Source of the DNA: Acidobacteriota bacterium
GTDB lineage: Bacteria > Acidobacteriota > Terriglobia > Bryobacterales > Bryobacteraceae
Assembly: GCA_029776225.1 (NCBI GenBank)
Contig: JAKOTR010000102.1
Coordinates: 1-64,000, forward strand
Reading direction: 5' to 3'
DNA: 64,000 bases
This document shows, piece after piece, positions 45,523-55,247 of this stretch (within the stretch, counting starts at the first letter, position 1; every line of letters begins with the position of its first letter). Made by a program: the position numbers and the translations under genes. The notes beneath the pieces were generated by a model. The model made no database searches. It had not been told where the DNA came from and saw only the letters and a program-made list of their open reading frames with translations.

Positions 45523-45918
45523 TTGCCCACATCGGTCGCGGAGGAGTATTTCCCGGTTGTTCTTCAGGTTCTCGTGGCGATGGCCATCGCCGGCGGCATG
45601 ATCGCCGCGTCGGCGCTGCTCGGCCACCGCGTGCGGAACCCCGTGAAAGACCAGCCTTACGAGTGCGGCATCCAACCGGAGGGTTCACCGCGGGAGAGGT
45701 TCAGCGTCAAGTTCTACCTGGTGGCGATGATCTTCATCCTGCTCGATATCGAGACCGTGTTTTTGTACCCCTGGGCGGTGGTGTACCGCGAGCTGCGTCT
45801 GTTCGCGTTTTTCGAAATGCTGGTCTTCGTTGTGCTGATTCTCTCGGGTTTTTTCTACATCTGGAAGAAAGGGGCTCTGGCTTGGTCGATGGAAGAAAAG
45901 CCGCGGGAGAAACAGTAG
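45523..45918 (+). CDS. nuoA: NADH-quinone oxidoreductase subunit A
   Basis: A 131-residue, three-helix membrane subunit with the conserved PYECGIQPEGSPRERFSVKF and FLYPWAVVYREL motifs. It starts with TTG 45523, four bases after AAGGGAGG. NuoA belongs to the membrane arm near the quinone site of complex I. nuoB would normally follow, but the next gene is nuoC. Confidence 0.95.
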   Translation: MPTSVAEEYFPVVLQVLVAMAIAGGMIAASALLGHRVRNPVKDQPYECGIQPEGSPRERFSVKFYLVAMIFILLDIETVFLYPWAVVYRELRLFAFFEMLVFVVLILSGFFYIWKKGALAWSMEEKPREKQ

Positions 45919-45922
45919 CCCG

Positions 45923-46393
45923 ATGAATCCGGAACAGTTTGTGGAAATTCTGAACGACTGGAACGCCGGCGCCGTGCTCGCCTGGAAGTTCGACCGGGGA
46001 GAGCTGACGGTGGAAGTGGCGCCCGAACAAATCGTGCCCCTGTGCCGGTTTCTCAAGAGCGAACAGGGCTTCATCCGATTGAGCGCCGTGACGGCGGTGG
46101 ATCGCTATCCGATGGAACCCCGCTTCGAGGTCCTCTACCTGCTGCACTCGATCGAGCCAAGCCGACGCCTGCGCGTGAAATGCCGGCTCGGCGGCGAGCA
46201 GCCCGAAATCGATTCCGTGACGTGCGTGTGGCGCTCGGCGAACTGGTACGAGCGCGAGGTATTCGATCTATTCGGCGTGCGCTTCCGGAATCACCCCGAC
46301 CTGCGCCGGATCCTGCTGCCGGAGGGCTGGAAGGGCCACCCTCTCCGCAAAGACTACCCGGTGACGGGCGAGAAATACACCTACAGCGAGTGA
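45923..46393 (+). CDS. nuoC: NADH-quinone oxidoreductase subunit C
   Basis: A 156-residue hydrophilic subunit with the 30-kDa-subunit signature: VWRSANWYEREVFDLFGVRF, then HPDLRRILLPEGWKGHPLRKD and YPVTGE. It contributes to the peripheral arm next to NuoD. It is not fused to NuoB or NuoD. The gap from nuoA is four bases. Confidence 0.95.
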   Translation: MNPEQFVEILNDWNAGAVLAWKFDRGELTVEVAPEQIVPLCRFLKSEQGFIRLSAVTAVDRYPMEPRFEVLYLLHSIEPSRRLRVKCRLGGEQPEIDSVTCVWRSANWYEREVFDLFGVRFRNHPDLRRILLPEGWKGHPLRKDYPVTGEKYTYSE

Positions 46394-46394
46394 T

Positions 46395-47570
46395 ATGGGA
46401 ACGACCGCGCGGCGAATGACGCTGAACATGGGACCGCAGCACCCATCCACGCATGGTGTGCTCCGGATGGTCCTCGAGCTGGACGGCGAGACGGTCACCA
46501 ACGTTGAGTGCGACATCGGCTATCTGCACACGGGAATCGAGAAGGAGTTCGAGCAGAAGACCTGGCAGCAGGCGGTGACGCTGACGGACCGCATCGATTA
46601 CCTCTGCCCGCTGACCAATAATCTCTGCTATTGCCTCGCGGTTGAAAAGCTGCTTGGCCTGGAAATTCCGCCCGCCGCTCAGTGGATGCGTGTGCTGTTG
46701 AACGAACTGACGCGCATTAACAGCCACCTGGTGTGGCTCGGCACACACGCGATGGACCTCGGCGCCATGTCGGTATTCCTTTACTGTTTCCGCGAGCGCG
46801 AGGACATCCTGCGGATCTTCGAGATGTTTGCGGGCCAGCGCATGATGACGAGTTACTTCCGGATCGGCGGGCTGGCTCTGGATCCGCCGCGCGGGTGGCA
46901 GCACGCGGTCAAGAAGTTCATCGACGCATTTCCCAGCCGCGTGGACCAGTACGAAGACCTGTTGACCAACAACCCCATCTGGCTGAAACGGACCAAAGGC
47001 GTGGGGTACGCGCCGCTCGAAGACCTGCTCGACTGCGGGGTCACCGGACCCATAATTCGCGCCGCCGGGCTGGCTTGGGACATCCGCAAGTCCGAACCGT
47101 ATTCCAGCTACGACAAGTTCGACTTCGATGTTCCGGTGCGGACCGAAAGCGACGTGTACGCGCGCTACCAGGTGCGGGTGGAGGAAATGCGGCAGAGCGC
47201 GCGGATCGTGAAGCAAGCGCTGGAAGGCATGCCGCCGGGACCGTGGAAGGCCGATGCGCCTCACGTGGTGCTGCCCGACAGAGAAAAAATGAAGACGCAG
47301 ATCGAGGCCCTCATCTATCACTTCAAGATTGTGACCGAGGGTTTCCGCGTGCCGGAAGGCGAGGTCTACCAGGTGGTGGAATCGCCGCGGGGCGAGATGG
47401 GCTACCACGTGGTGAGCGATGGCACCTCGAAACCGTATCGCGTGTTCATCCACGGGCCCAGCTTCGGCAACCTTCAGGGTCTGCCGCTGATGATCAAGGG
47501 CCGGCTGGTCTCGGATGCCATAGCCGCCCTGGGCTCTACGGATTTTGTGCTCGGAGACGTCGACAGATAA
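46395..47570 (+). CDS. nuoD: NADH-quinone oxidoreductase subunit D
   Basis: A 391-residue 49-kDa-type subunit: MTLNMGPQHPSTHGVLRMVL at the N-terminus, IGYLHTGIEKEFE, DRIDYLCPLTNN, and a C-terminal SFGNLQGLPLMIKGRLVSD with FVLGDVDR. It forms the quinone-binding cavity together with NuoB, whose gene is absent here. ATG 46395 directly follows the nuoC stop. Confidence 0.97.
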   Translation: MGTTARRMTLNMGPQHPSTHGVLRMVLELDGETVTNVECDIGYLHTGIEKEFEQKTWQQAVTLTDRIDYLCPLTNNLCYCLAVEKLLGLEIPPAAQWMRVLLNELTRINSHLVWLGTHAMDLGAMSVFLYCFREREDILRIFEMFAGQRMMTSYFRIGGLALDPPRGWQHAVKKFIDAFPSRVDQYEDLLTNNPIWLKRTKGVGYAPLEDLLDCGVTGPIIRAAGLAWDIRKSEPYSSYDKFDFDVPVRTESDVYARYQVRVEEMRQSARIVKQALEGMPPGPWKADAPHVVLPDREKMKTQIEALIYHFKIVTEGFRVPEGEVYQVVESPRGEMGYHVVSDGTSKPYRVFIHGPSFGNLQGLPLMIKGRLVSDAIAALGSTDFVLGDVDR

Positions 47571-48052
47571 TGACTTTCTCGCCGGAACTCGAAGCGAAGT
47601 TTGAGAAGCTGCTGAAGAGCTATCCTCCCGGCCGCCAGCGGTCGGCGGTGGTGCCGATGCTGTTGTACGCGCAGGACGAGCTGGGGTCTGTGACCGGTGA
47701 GCTTGTCGAAGAAGTGGCGCGGCGCACGGGCATCACGCCGCTCGAAGTGAACGAGGTGGTCAGCTACTACTCGATGCTGAGCCGCCAGCCGCGCGGCAAA
47801 TATCACATACAGATCTGCACCAACATCAGTTGCCTTCTCACCGGCGGGGAGGAGCTCTGGGAGCATGCCTGCCGCAAGCTCGGCATCGGCAACAAGGAAG
47901 TCACACCGGACGGGCAGTTCTCGCTTGAGGAAGTGGAGTGCATCGGAGCGTGCTCGTGGGCTCCGGCGCTTCAGGTCAACTACGAGTTTCATCACCACAT
48001 GACGCCGGAGAAGCTGGACCGGCTGATCGACAATCTGCGGAAGGCTGTCTGA
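47570..48052 (+). CDS. nuoE: NADH-quinone oxidoreductase subunit E
   Basis: A 160-residue 24-kDa-type subunit. The ligands of the [2Fe-2S] cluster N1a are visible as C83 and C88 (ICTNISC) and C124 and C128 (ECIGAC). It pairs with NuoF in NADH oxidation. The ATG overlaps the last base of the nuoD stop. Confidence 0.96.
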   Translation: MTFSPELEAKFEKLLKSYPPGRQRSAVVPMLLYAQDELGSVTGELVEEVARRTGITPLEVNEVVSYYSMLSRQPRGKYHIQICTNISCLLTGGEELWEHACRKLGIGNKEVTPDGQFSLEEVECIGACSWAPALQVNYEFHHHMTPEKLDRLIDNLRKAV

Positions 48053-49356
48053 TGCTGTACAACGAACCGAGTCCGCTGGAAGTGAAGGTGCTCACGCGGC
48101 GCTTTGGGCTGCCGAACTCGCAATCGCTGGACACCTATCTCGCCTCGGACGGATACAAGGCGTTCCGCAAAGCGGTCGAGATGGGGCCGGAGAAAGTCCT
48201 GGAAGAATTGAAGGTGTCGAACCTGCGCGGGCGCGGCGGCGCAGGCTTTCCCACCGGCATGAAATGGGGATTCGTCCCGCGCAACTCCCCGAAGCCGAAG
48301 TACGTGGTGGTGAACGCGGACGAAGGCGAACCGGGCACGTGCAAGGACCGGCTGCTGATGGAAAACGACCCGCACCAGTTGCTCGAGGGCATGCTCATCG
48401 CCGGTTTCGTCGTGGACGCGCACGTGGGCTACATCTATGTGCGCGGCGAATACCGCTATGTGATCGAGATCCTGGACCGCGCCATCGCCGAAGCCTACGA
48501 GCGCGGCTATCTCGGAAAAAACATTCTGGGCACGGGTTTCGATTTCGACGTCTACACGCATACGGGCGCGGGATCTTATGAGTGCGGGGAGGAATCGGCG
48601 CTGCTGGAGTCGCTCGAAGGCAAACGCGGCGTCCCGCGCATACGCCCTCCCTTCCCTGCTGTGGCGGGACTCTACCAGTGCCCGACGGTGCTGAACAACG
48701 TGGAAAGCTTTTCGGCCGTGCCCGCGATCATTCGCGACGGCGGGGCCGCGTTCGCCGCGCTCGGCACGCCGAAGAACGGCGGCACGCGGCTGTTCTGCAT
48801 TTCCGGGCACGTGAACAAGCCCGGAGTGTACGAGCTGCCGATGGGATTCAACCTGCTGCGGATGATCAACGAAGTCGCCGGCGGAGTGCGCGGCGGCAAG
48901 AAGCTGAAGGCGGTGATTCCGGGCGGGTCATCGTGTCCGGTGCTGAAGGCCGAGGAATGCGACATCTCCATGGATTTCGATTCGCTCGCCAAGGCGAAAA
49001 GCATGCTGGGCTCCGGCGGCGTGATCGTGATGGACGAGGACACGTGCATGGTGAAGGCGGCGCTGCGCATCATGCGTTTCTACCAGCACGAAAGCTGCGG
49101 CTGGTGCATCCCTTGCCGCGAGGGGACGCTGTGGCTGCGGAAACTGCTGGCCCGGGTGCACGAGGGCGGGGGGACGCAAAGCGACGTGCCGCTGATCGGC
49201 GAACTGGCGAAGAACATGCTCGGGCGCACGTTCTGCCCTTTGGGCGACGCGGCGGCCATGCCCACCATCGCGTTCGTCGAAAAATTCCGGGAAGAGTTTG
49301 AAGCGCACCTCAACGGAGCGCCGTGCCCGTTTGAATCCAAGCCGGTGAGCGCGTAA
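48052..49356 (+). CDS. nuoF: NADH-quinone oxidoreductase subunit F
   Basis: A 434-residue 51-kDa-type subunit that binds NADH, FMN and a [4Fe-4S] cluster (N3). The glycine-rich NADH loop is at 60-72 (GRGGAGFPTGMKW). VVNADEGEPGTCKDR is the FMN region, and the cluster ligands are C349, C352 and C355 (SCGWCIPCREG) with a later Cys in TFCPLGDAA. Its start overlaps the nuoE stop. Confidence 0.97.
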   Translation: MLYNEPSPLEVKVLTRRFGLPNSQSLDTYLASDGYKAFRKAVEMGPEKVLEELKVSNLRGRGGAGFPTGMKWGFVPRNSPKPKYVVVNADEGEPGTCKDRLLMENDPHQLLEGMLIAGFVVDAHVGYIYVRGEYRYVIEILDRAIAEAYERGYLGKNILGTGFDFDVYTHTGAGSYECGEESALLESLEGKRGVPRIRPPFPAVAGLYQCPTVLNNVESFSAVPAIIRDGGAAFAALGTPKNGGTRLFCISGHVNKPGVYELPMGFNLLRMINEVAGGVRGGKKLKAVIPGGSSCPVLKAEECDISMDFDSLAKAKSMLGSGGVIVMDEDTCMVKAALRIMRFYQHESCGWCIPCREGTLWLRKLLARVHEGGGTQSDVPLIGELAKNMLGRTFCPLGDAAAMPTIAFVEKFREEFEAHLNGAPCPFESKPVSA

Positions 49357-51396
49357 ATGGCGAACGTTAAACTCACGATCGACGGAAAGACGGTGGAAGC
49401 GCCCGCGAATACGCTGCTGATCGAAGCGGCGCGGCGCGCGGGGATCGAGATTCCCGCGTTCTGCTACTACGAAGGGCTGGCGCTTCAGGCGGCCTGCCGC
49501 ATGTGCCTGGTCGAAGTCGAGAAAGCACCGAAGCTGATGACCGCCTGCACGCTGCCGGTCGCCGAAGGCATGGTGGTGCGCACCAATACGCCGCAGGTGG
49601 CCCAGGCGCGCAAGAGTATGCTGGAGTTTGTCCTGACAAACCATCCACTCGACTGCCCGGTGTGCGACAAGGGCGGCGAGTGCGAACTCCAGGACATGGT
49701 GTTCCGCTACGGCGCGGGCGAGAGCCGGTTCCTCGAAGTCAAGCAGCACGTGGACGAGCGCGAGTGGTCGCCGGTGGTGTTCTATGACAGGCCGCGCTGC
49801 ATCCTCTGCTTCCGCTGCGTGCGGATCTGCGCGGAGGGCATGGGCGTGGCGGCGCTCGGCGTGGTGAACCGCGGCGCGTCGTCGGAGATTGCGCCGAACC
49901 GCGGCGATCATCTCGAGTGCGACGAGTGCGGCATGTGCATCGATATCTGCCCCGTCGGCGCGCTGACCAGCGGTACGTACCGTTACCGGACGCGGCCCTG
50001 GGAGATGCAGCACGTGGGCACCATCTGCACGCACTGCGCCGATGGCTGCAAGACCACGCTCGGCATCCGGAACAATCGCATACACCGCGGGAACAACCGC
50101 GACCGCTCGGGCGTCAACGGCGAGTTCCTTTGCATCAAGGGGCGCTATGCGGGCGACTTCGCGCACCATGAAGAGCGGCTGCTCACTCCGTTGGTGCGGT
50201 CCCAAGACGGTTTCAAACCGGTCTCGTGGGCAGAAGCGATAAAAACCGTGGCCGGCCGCTTCGCGGAAATCAGGCAGCGCGGCGGGAAGTTCGGCGTCAT
50301 CGGGTCGAACCACACCACGAACGAAGAGAATTACTACCTGCAAAAGCTGGCGCGGACAGGACTGGGGACCAACAACATCGACCACCATCGCACGGGCGAC
50401 GTGCTGAGCCTGCTGCGGGCGCGCGTGCCGCTGGCAACCACCGCGGACCTCTACCACAGCAAAGCCGTGCTCATCGTGGGCGTAGACCTTGCGCAGCAGC
50501 ATTCGTTTCTCGCGTATCAGATCCGGGCGAACTGGCGGCACCACCAGGCGCGCGTGTACACGGTGCGGCGCGGCCCGGTGCGCGAGGACAAGATCGCGGC
50601 GAGGATCGTATCCGTGGAGCCGGGCGGCGAGCTGGCCGGAGTCGAGACGCTGCGGGATGACCTCGCGAAGGAACCCGAACTGGTGATCCTTTTCGGCGAC
50701 GCGATCCAGGGCGAAGCCGTGGCGCGCCTGACGGAGTTCGGAAGTTCGCTCGGCATTCCGGTGAAGTACGTCTGCCTCGTGGATTATTCGAATTCGCGCG
50801 GGGCGGTGGAGATGGGCGTGCTGCCGGCTGAAGGCGGAATGACGCTTCCGGAGATGATGGCCGCGGGCGATCTCGACGCGCTGTGGGTCGTCGGGGCGAA
50901 TCCCTTGAGGCGGCACGCGCTGGCGGGCAAGCCGTTCCTCGTGGTTCAGGACCTGTTCCTGACGGAAACGGCGCAAGCCGCCGACGTGGTGCTGCCCGCG
51001 GCATCCGCATACGAAAAATCGGGCACGGTGACCAACGTCTGCGGCGAGGTGCAGCGGCTTCAGAAGGCGTTCGAGACGCCGGGGACGAAGACGGATCTTG
51101 AGATTTTCGGGCTGATCGCCAGGGAAATGGGCCTTGATCTCAAGCAACTCGGCCCGTGGACTCCGTCCGCGGTCTTCGCCGAGATTGCGCGGACCGTGCC
51201 CGGCTACGATCTGCCCGTGGAGGTGCTGGAGGCGGGCGGCGCGGTGCAGGCGGGCCCATCGGACGGCCTGCCGGATGCGGTCTGGGCGCCGGTGCAATCG
51301 GCCGGCGATACGCTGTTCACTTCAGGCACGCTGGGCCGCTACTCGAAGATGCTGAATGCGGTGCGGGAAGCCCCCGGGGAGCTGTATCGGGCATGA
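49357..51396 (+). CDS. nuoG: NADH-quinone oxidoreductase subunit G
   Basis: A 679-residue 75-kDa-type subunit. The N-terminal ferredoxin-like domain has C36, C47, C50 and C64 ([2Fe-2S] N1b). Next come H96, C100, C103 and C109 (N5-type ligands), then CILCFRCVRIC and CDECGMCIDICP for the N4-type cluster. A molybdopterin-oxidoreductase-like region follows, with CTHCADGCKTTLG as a possible extra-cluster (N7) motif. Shorter than the E. coli protein (about 910). Electrons would normally pass on to NuoI, which is not encoded here. Confidence 0.95.
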   Translation: MANVKLTIDGKTVEAPANTLLIEAARRAGIEIPAFCYYEGLALQAACRMCLVEVEKAPKLMTACTLPVAEGMVVRTNTPQVAQARKSMLEFVLTNHPLDCPVCDKGGECELQDMVFRYGAGESRFLEVKQHVDEREWSPVVFYDRPRCILCFRCVRICAEGMGVAALGVVNRGASSEIAPNRGDHLECDECGMCIDICPVGALTSGTYRYRTRPWEMQHVGTICTHCADGCKTTLGIRNNRIHRGNNRDRSGVNGEFLCIKGRYAGDFAHHEERLLTPLVRSQDGFKPVSWAEAIKTVAGRFAEIRQRGGKFGVIGSNHTTNEENYYLQKLARTGLGTNNIDHHRTGDVLSLLRARVPLATTADLYHSKAVLIVGVDLAQQHSFLAYQIRANWRHHQARVYTVRRGPVREDKIAARIVSVEPGGELAGVETLRDDLAKEPELVILFGDAIQGEAVARLTEFGSSLGIPVKYVCLVDYSNSRGAVEMGVLPAEGGMTLPEMMAAGDLDALWVVGANPLRRHALAGKPFLVVQDLFLTETAQAADVVLPAASAYEKSGTVTNVCGEVQRLQKAFETPGTKTDLEIFGLIAREMGLDLKQLGPWTPSAVFAEIARTVPGYDLPVEVLEAGGAVQAGPSDGLPDAVWAPVQSAGDTLFTSGTLGRYSKMLNAVREAPGELYRA

Positions 51397-52583
51397 ACTT
51401 CTTCCTGCTGAGCGCGATCAAGATGGCGATGGTGATGGGCGTGCTGATGCTCACGCTGCTGTACCTGCAGTGGGCGGAGCGAAAAGTGGTCGCGCACATA
51501 CAGGTGCGGCTCGGACCGTACCGCGTTGGCCCGCACGGCCTGTTGCAGCCCATCGCGGACACTCTCAAACTGCTCCTCAAGGAAGACCTCACCCCGCCCG
51601 GCGTGAACAAAGGGCTGTACGTGTTTGCGCCGTTTCTGGCGATCACGCTGTCGCTGATCTCGATCGTAGTGATCCCGTTCGGGCCGGCGATCGAAGTGGC
51701 GGGCGTCCAGACGTGGATGCAGTTGACGGATTTGAACGTCGGCGTGGTTTTCGTGCTGGCCATTTCTTCGCTGGCGGTGTATGGCATCGTGCTGGCCGGC
51801 TGGGCGTCGAACAGCAAGTACCCGCTGCTGGGGAGCCTGCGGAGCGCCGCGCAGATGATCAGCTACGAGCTGCCCCTGGGCTTGACGATAGCGGCGCCGC
51901 TGCTGATGGCGAACACGTTGAGCCTGCGCGAAATCGTGCTGTCGCAGTCGCACTATTACTGGGGCTGGATCCCGGCATGGAATGTGTTGCATGGCCCGCT
52001 GCCGCAAGTGATCGCGTTCGTGGTCTTTATGATCGCCGCGTTCGCCGAAACCAACCGCATACCGTTCGATCTGCCCGAGGCCGAGACCGAACTGGTGGCA
52101 GGCTTCCACACCGAATACAGCAGCATGAAATTCGCCGGCTTCTTCATGGCCGAATACGCCAACATGTTCACGGTTTGCTCGATGGCGACGGTGCTGTTTC
52201 TTGGCGGATGGCTGCCGCCGTGGCCGGCGGAGAAGGGGTCGGTATTCTTCCCCTCGGTAATGTTCGCCGCCGCTGGCCTGATCGCGCTGCGGCACGGGCT
52301 GTATCGCGCGCGCCCGCGGGACCGGCGGAGCTTTCAGGTCATCGCGATGGTGTCGTTCGGCCTCGCGGCGCTGTTTTTGATTCCGGCGTTCGCGCAGTTT
52401 TTCAGCCCGCTGTTCTGGTTCGGCCTGAAAACGGGCCTGCTGCTGTTCACGTTCATTTGGGTACGCGGGACGCTGCCGCGCTTCCGGTACGACCAGTTGA
52501 TGCGCTTCGCCTGGAGCTTCCTGTTCCCGGTGGCGGCGGTCAACTTGATGGCGACGGCACTGCTGGTGGCGATTTTTGGGTAG
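51393..52583 (+). CDS. nuoH: NADH-quinone oxidoreductase subunit H
   Basis: A 396-residue membrane subunit with eight or more helices and the ND1 motifs WAERKVVAHIQVRLGPYRVG, AETNRIPFDLPEAETELVAG and EYSSMKFAGFFMAEY. It connects the membrane arm to the quinone chamber. Its ATG overlaps the nuoG stop (ATGA). The C-terminus (TLPRFRYDQLMRFAWSFLFP) is intact. nuoI, the usual next gene, is missing. Confidence 0.97.
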   Translation: MNFFLLSAIKMAMVMGVLMLTLLYLQWAERKVVAHIQVRLGPYRVGPHGLLQPIADTLKLLLKEDLTPPGVNKGLYVFAPFLAITLSLISIVVIPFGPAIEVAGVQTWMQLTDLNVGVVFVLAISSLAVYGIVLAGWASNSKYPLLGSLRSAAQMISYELPLGLTIAAPLLMANTLSLREIVLSQSHYYWGWIPAWNVLHGPLPQVIAFVVFMIAAFAETNRIPFDLPEAETELVAGFHTEYSSMKFAGFFMAEYANMFTVCSMATVLFLGGWLPPWPAEKGSVFFPSVMFAAAGLIALRHGLYRARPRDRRSFQVIAMVSFGLAALFLIPAFAQFFSPLFWFGLKTGLLLFTFIWVRGTLPRFRYDQLMRFAWSFLFPVAAVNLMATALLVAIFG

Positions 52584-52586
52584 GCG

Positions 52587-53087
52587 ATGGACGCGATCAT
52601 ATTTCTCATCTTTGCGGCGGCGGCGGTGATCTTCGGGATCAACGTCGTGCTGCGGACGCACCCGGTATCGAGCGCGCTGGCGCTGATCGGCGTGATGGCG
52701 TCGCTGGCGGTGATTTACCTGCTTCTCGGCGCGCCGTTTCTGGCGGCGGTTCAGGTGCTCGTCTATGCGGGCGCCATCATGGTCCTGTTTCTGTTCGTGA
52801 TCATGCTGCTGAACGCGGGCTCGGAGAAGAAATCGCGCGGCGCGTGGATGGCGAGGTTGGCAGGCGTGCCTTTGCTGGTGGCCCTGCTCACCATCCTGAG
52901 CTTCGTCATCTTCCGCATGTACCCGCGCTCGGTGGGCGTGAAGTTCGGCTCGTTCGCCGCCGGCACGGTGGAGCGGGTGGGCAGCGCGCTTTTCACTACC
53001 TACCTGCTGCCGTTTGAGATCACGTCTCTGCTGGTGCTGATCGCGATCCTCGGCGCGGTAGTGCTGGGCTACAAGGAGTTGGACTAG
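52587..53087 (+). CDS. nuoJ: NADH-quinone oxidoreductase subunit J
   Basis: A 166-residue protein with five hydrophobic segments and the ND6-like motif GAPFLAAVQVLVYAGAIMVL followed by FLFVIMLLNA. It sits four bases after nuoH, in the place normally taken by nuoI. Confidence 0.95.
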   Translation: MDAIIFLIFAAAAVIFGINVVLRTHPVSSALALIGVMASLAVIYLLLGAPFLAAVQVLVYAGAIMVLFLFVIMLLNAGSEKKSRGAWMARLAGVPLLVALLTILSFVIFRMYPRSVGVKFGSFAAGTVERVGSALFTTYLLPFEITSLLVLIAILGAVVLGYKELD

Positions 53088-53399
53088 ATGCCGCAGACCA
53101 TTCCGCTCTCCTGGTATCTGGTGTTGAGCGCGGTGCTGTTTGCGCTTGGCGCGGCGGGTTTCGTGTTCCGGCGCAACATCATCACGATGTTCATGTCGAT
53201 CGAGCTGATGCTGAACGCCGTGAACCTGACGTTCATCGCCTTCGCCTATCACCTGAGGCAGGTGGACGGGCAGGTGTTCGCCTTCTTCGTGATGGTGGTG
53301 GCGGCGGCGGAAGCGGCGGTCGGTCTGGCAATCATACTGACGGTGTTTAAGAACCGCGCGACGCTGCAAGTGGACGAAATCGCTTCGATGAAGAACTAG
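53088..53399 (+). CDS. nuoK: NADH-quinone oxidoreductase subunit K
   Basis: A 103-residue three-helix subunit with the ND4L pattern [20 protein letters not shown] and [17 protein letters not shown], carrying the conserved membrane glutamates used in proton transfer. It starts right after the nuoJ stop. Confidence 0.96.
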   Translation: MPQTIPLSWYLVLSAVLFALGAAGFVFRRNIITMFMSIELMLNAVNLTFIAFAYHLRQVDGQVFAFFVMVVAAAEAAVGLAIILTVFKNRATLQVDEIASMKN

Positions 53400-53402
53400 C
53401 CG

Positions 53403-55247
53403 ATGGAGCAACAACTCTGGATCATTCCCGCGCTTCCGCTCGCCGGTTTCCTCGTGAACGGGCTGTTGGGGAGGCGTCTCCCGAAAGCGGCCGTTACCGC
53501 GGTGGCCATCACATCGGTGGCGCTGTCTTTCCTCTGGGTGTTGAAGACGGTCACCGGTTTGATGCCGCTCGATGCCGCTTACGTCGAGCGCTACTTCGAC
53601 TGGATTCGGGTGGGCAGCCTGAGGATCGGCTGCGACCTGATGATGGACCGCCTGACGGCCGTGATGGTGCTCGTGGTGACCGGCGTGGGCCTGCTGATCC
53701 ACATTTACGCGGCGGGCTACATGGCGCACGACACCGGCTACGCGCGCTTCTTCGCCTACCTCAACCTGTTCATGTTCTTCATGCTCACGCTGGTGCTGGC
53801 CGCCAACTACCTGCTGATGTTCGTCGGCTGGGAAGGCGTGGGGCTGTGCAGCTACCTGCTGATCGGCTTCTGGTTCCTGCGGAAGAGCGCAACGAATGCG
53901 GGAAACAAGGCATTCATCGTGAACCGCGTCGGCGATTTCGGATTTTCGCTGGCGATTTTCCTGCTCGTGATCAACTTCAACACGCTCGATTTCGGAGAAG
54001 TGTTCGCGAAGCTGAGCGGGTGGCCGGTGGAGAACACCGTGGGGACGCTGACGCTGGTGGGCCTCCTGCTTCTTCTCGGCGCAACGGGAAAATCCGCGCA
54101 GGTTCCCCTCTACGTCTGGCTGCCCGATGCGATGGAAGGTCCCACTCCCGTTTCCGCGCTGATTCACGCTGCGACTATGGTGACCGCGGGCGTCTACATG
54201 GTGGCGCGCACGGCGCCGCTTTACCTCAAGGCGCCGATGGCGCTCGAAATGGTTGCGCTGATCGGCCTCGTGACAGCTTTCTTCGCGGCCACCATCGGGC
54301 TGGTGCAGAACGATATTAAGAAGGTCTTCGCCTACTCCACGGTTTCGCAGCTTGGCTACATGTTCCTGGGCGTGGGGACGGGAGCGTTCGCGGCCGGCAT
54401 CTTCCACCTGGTGACGCACGCGTTTTTCAAGGCGCTGCTGTTCTTGGGCGCAGGCAGCGTGATTCACGCTCTGAGCGGCGAGCAGGACCTGCGGATAATG
54501 GGCGGCCTGCGGAAGAAAACTCCGTGGACGTTCTGGACGCTGGCGTGCGCCTCGGTATCGATTGCGGGCGTGCCGTTCACCGCCGGTTTCTTCAGCAAGG
54601 ACGAAATTCTCGTCGCGGCCTACCACCACGCGCCGTGGATGTACTGGGTGGGAACACTTGCGGCCGGGATGACGGCGTTCTACGTGTTCCGCGCGTTCTT
54701 CCTTGCGTTCTTCGGTGAGTACCGCGGCGAGGGACATCCGCACGAATCGCCCGCAGTGATGACGCTGCCGCTGGCGGCGCTGGCCCTGCTCTCGCTCGCC
54801 GGCGGATTCATTCCGGTGCCGGGCTGGCTGGAGCCGCTGTTTGGCGCGCCGTCCGCGCATCATAACCCGGTGCTGGTAGCTGTCTCGGTCTCTTTCGGCC
54901 TGGCGGGCATCTTTCTGGCATGGCTGTTCTATGTGGCGCGGCCCGAGCTGCCCGGCGCGCTTGCCACAAGGTTCAGCGGCATTTACCGAACGGTTTTGAA
55001 CAAGTACTACGTGGACGAAATCTATAACGCAGCCATCGTGAAGCCGGTGGTGGAAGGGTCGCGCTCGCTGCTGTGGAAGGGCATCGACGTCGAGCTGATC
55101 GACGCCAGCGTGAACGGCATTGCCGCGCGGGCGCGAGGCGTCGGAGACATGCTGCGCCGCATGCAGTCGGGCTACATCAGAAACTACGCCGCGTGGGTGC
55201 TGCTCGGCGCGGTGGTGTTGATGCTGGCGATCGGAGGCACGAGATGA
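53403..55247 (+). CDS. nuoL: NADH-quinone oxidoreductase subunit L
   Basis: A 614-residue ND5-type antiporter-like subunit. Motifs include NYLLMFVGWEGVGLCSYLLI, KSAQVPLYVWLPDAMEGPTP and VSALIHAATMVTAGVYM, and KALLFLGAGSVIHALSGEQD. About 14 membrane helices, with the long C-terminal extension expected for NuoL. Proton-pumping subunit at the far end of the membrane arm. Confidence 0.97.
   Translation: MEQQLWIIPALPLAGFLVNGLLGRRLPKAAVTAVAITSVALSFLWVLKTVTGLMPLDAAYVERYFDWIRVGSLRIGCDLMMDRLTAVMVLVVTGVGLLIHIYAAGYMAHDTGYARFFAYLNLFMFFMLTLVLAANYLLMFVGWEGVGLCSYLLIGFWFLRKSATNAGNKAFIVNRVGDFGFSLAIFLLVINFNTLDFGEVFAKLSGWPVENTVGTLTLVGLLLLLGATGKSAQVPLYVWLPDAMEGPTPVSALIHAATMVTAGVYMVARTAPLYLKAPMALEMVALIGLVTAFFAATIGLVQNDIKKVFAYSTVSQLGYMFLGVGTGAFAAGIFHLVTHAFFKALLFLGAGSVIHALSGEQDLRIMGGLRKKTPWTFWTLACASVSIAGVPFTAGFFSKDEILVAAYHHAPWMYWVGTLAAGMTAFYVFRAFFLAFFGEYRGEGHPHESPAVMTLPLAALALLSLAGGFIPVPGWLEPLFGAPSAHHNPVLVAVSVSFGLAGIFLAWLFYVARPELPGALATRFSGIYRTVLNKYYVDEIYNAAIVKPVVEGSRSLLWKGIDVELIDASVNGIAARARGVGDMLRRMQSGYIRNYAAWVLLGAVVLMLAIGGTR

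Noticed and set aside
48928-51297. A 789-codon open frame on the minus strand across nuoF-nuoG
   Set aside because: Antisense to clear complex I genes with conserved cluster ligands; low-complexity Arg/Ala/His-rich translation.
51339-54863. A 1,174-codon open frame on the minus strand across nuoH-nuoL
   Set aside because: It is fully antisense to well-identified nuo genes, its composition is Arg/His/Gln-rich as expected from GC-rich shadow frames, and it has no recognisable domain.
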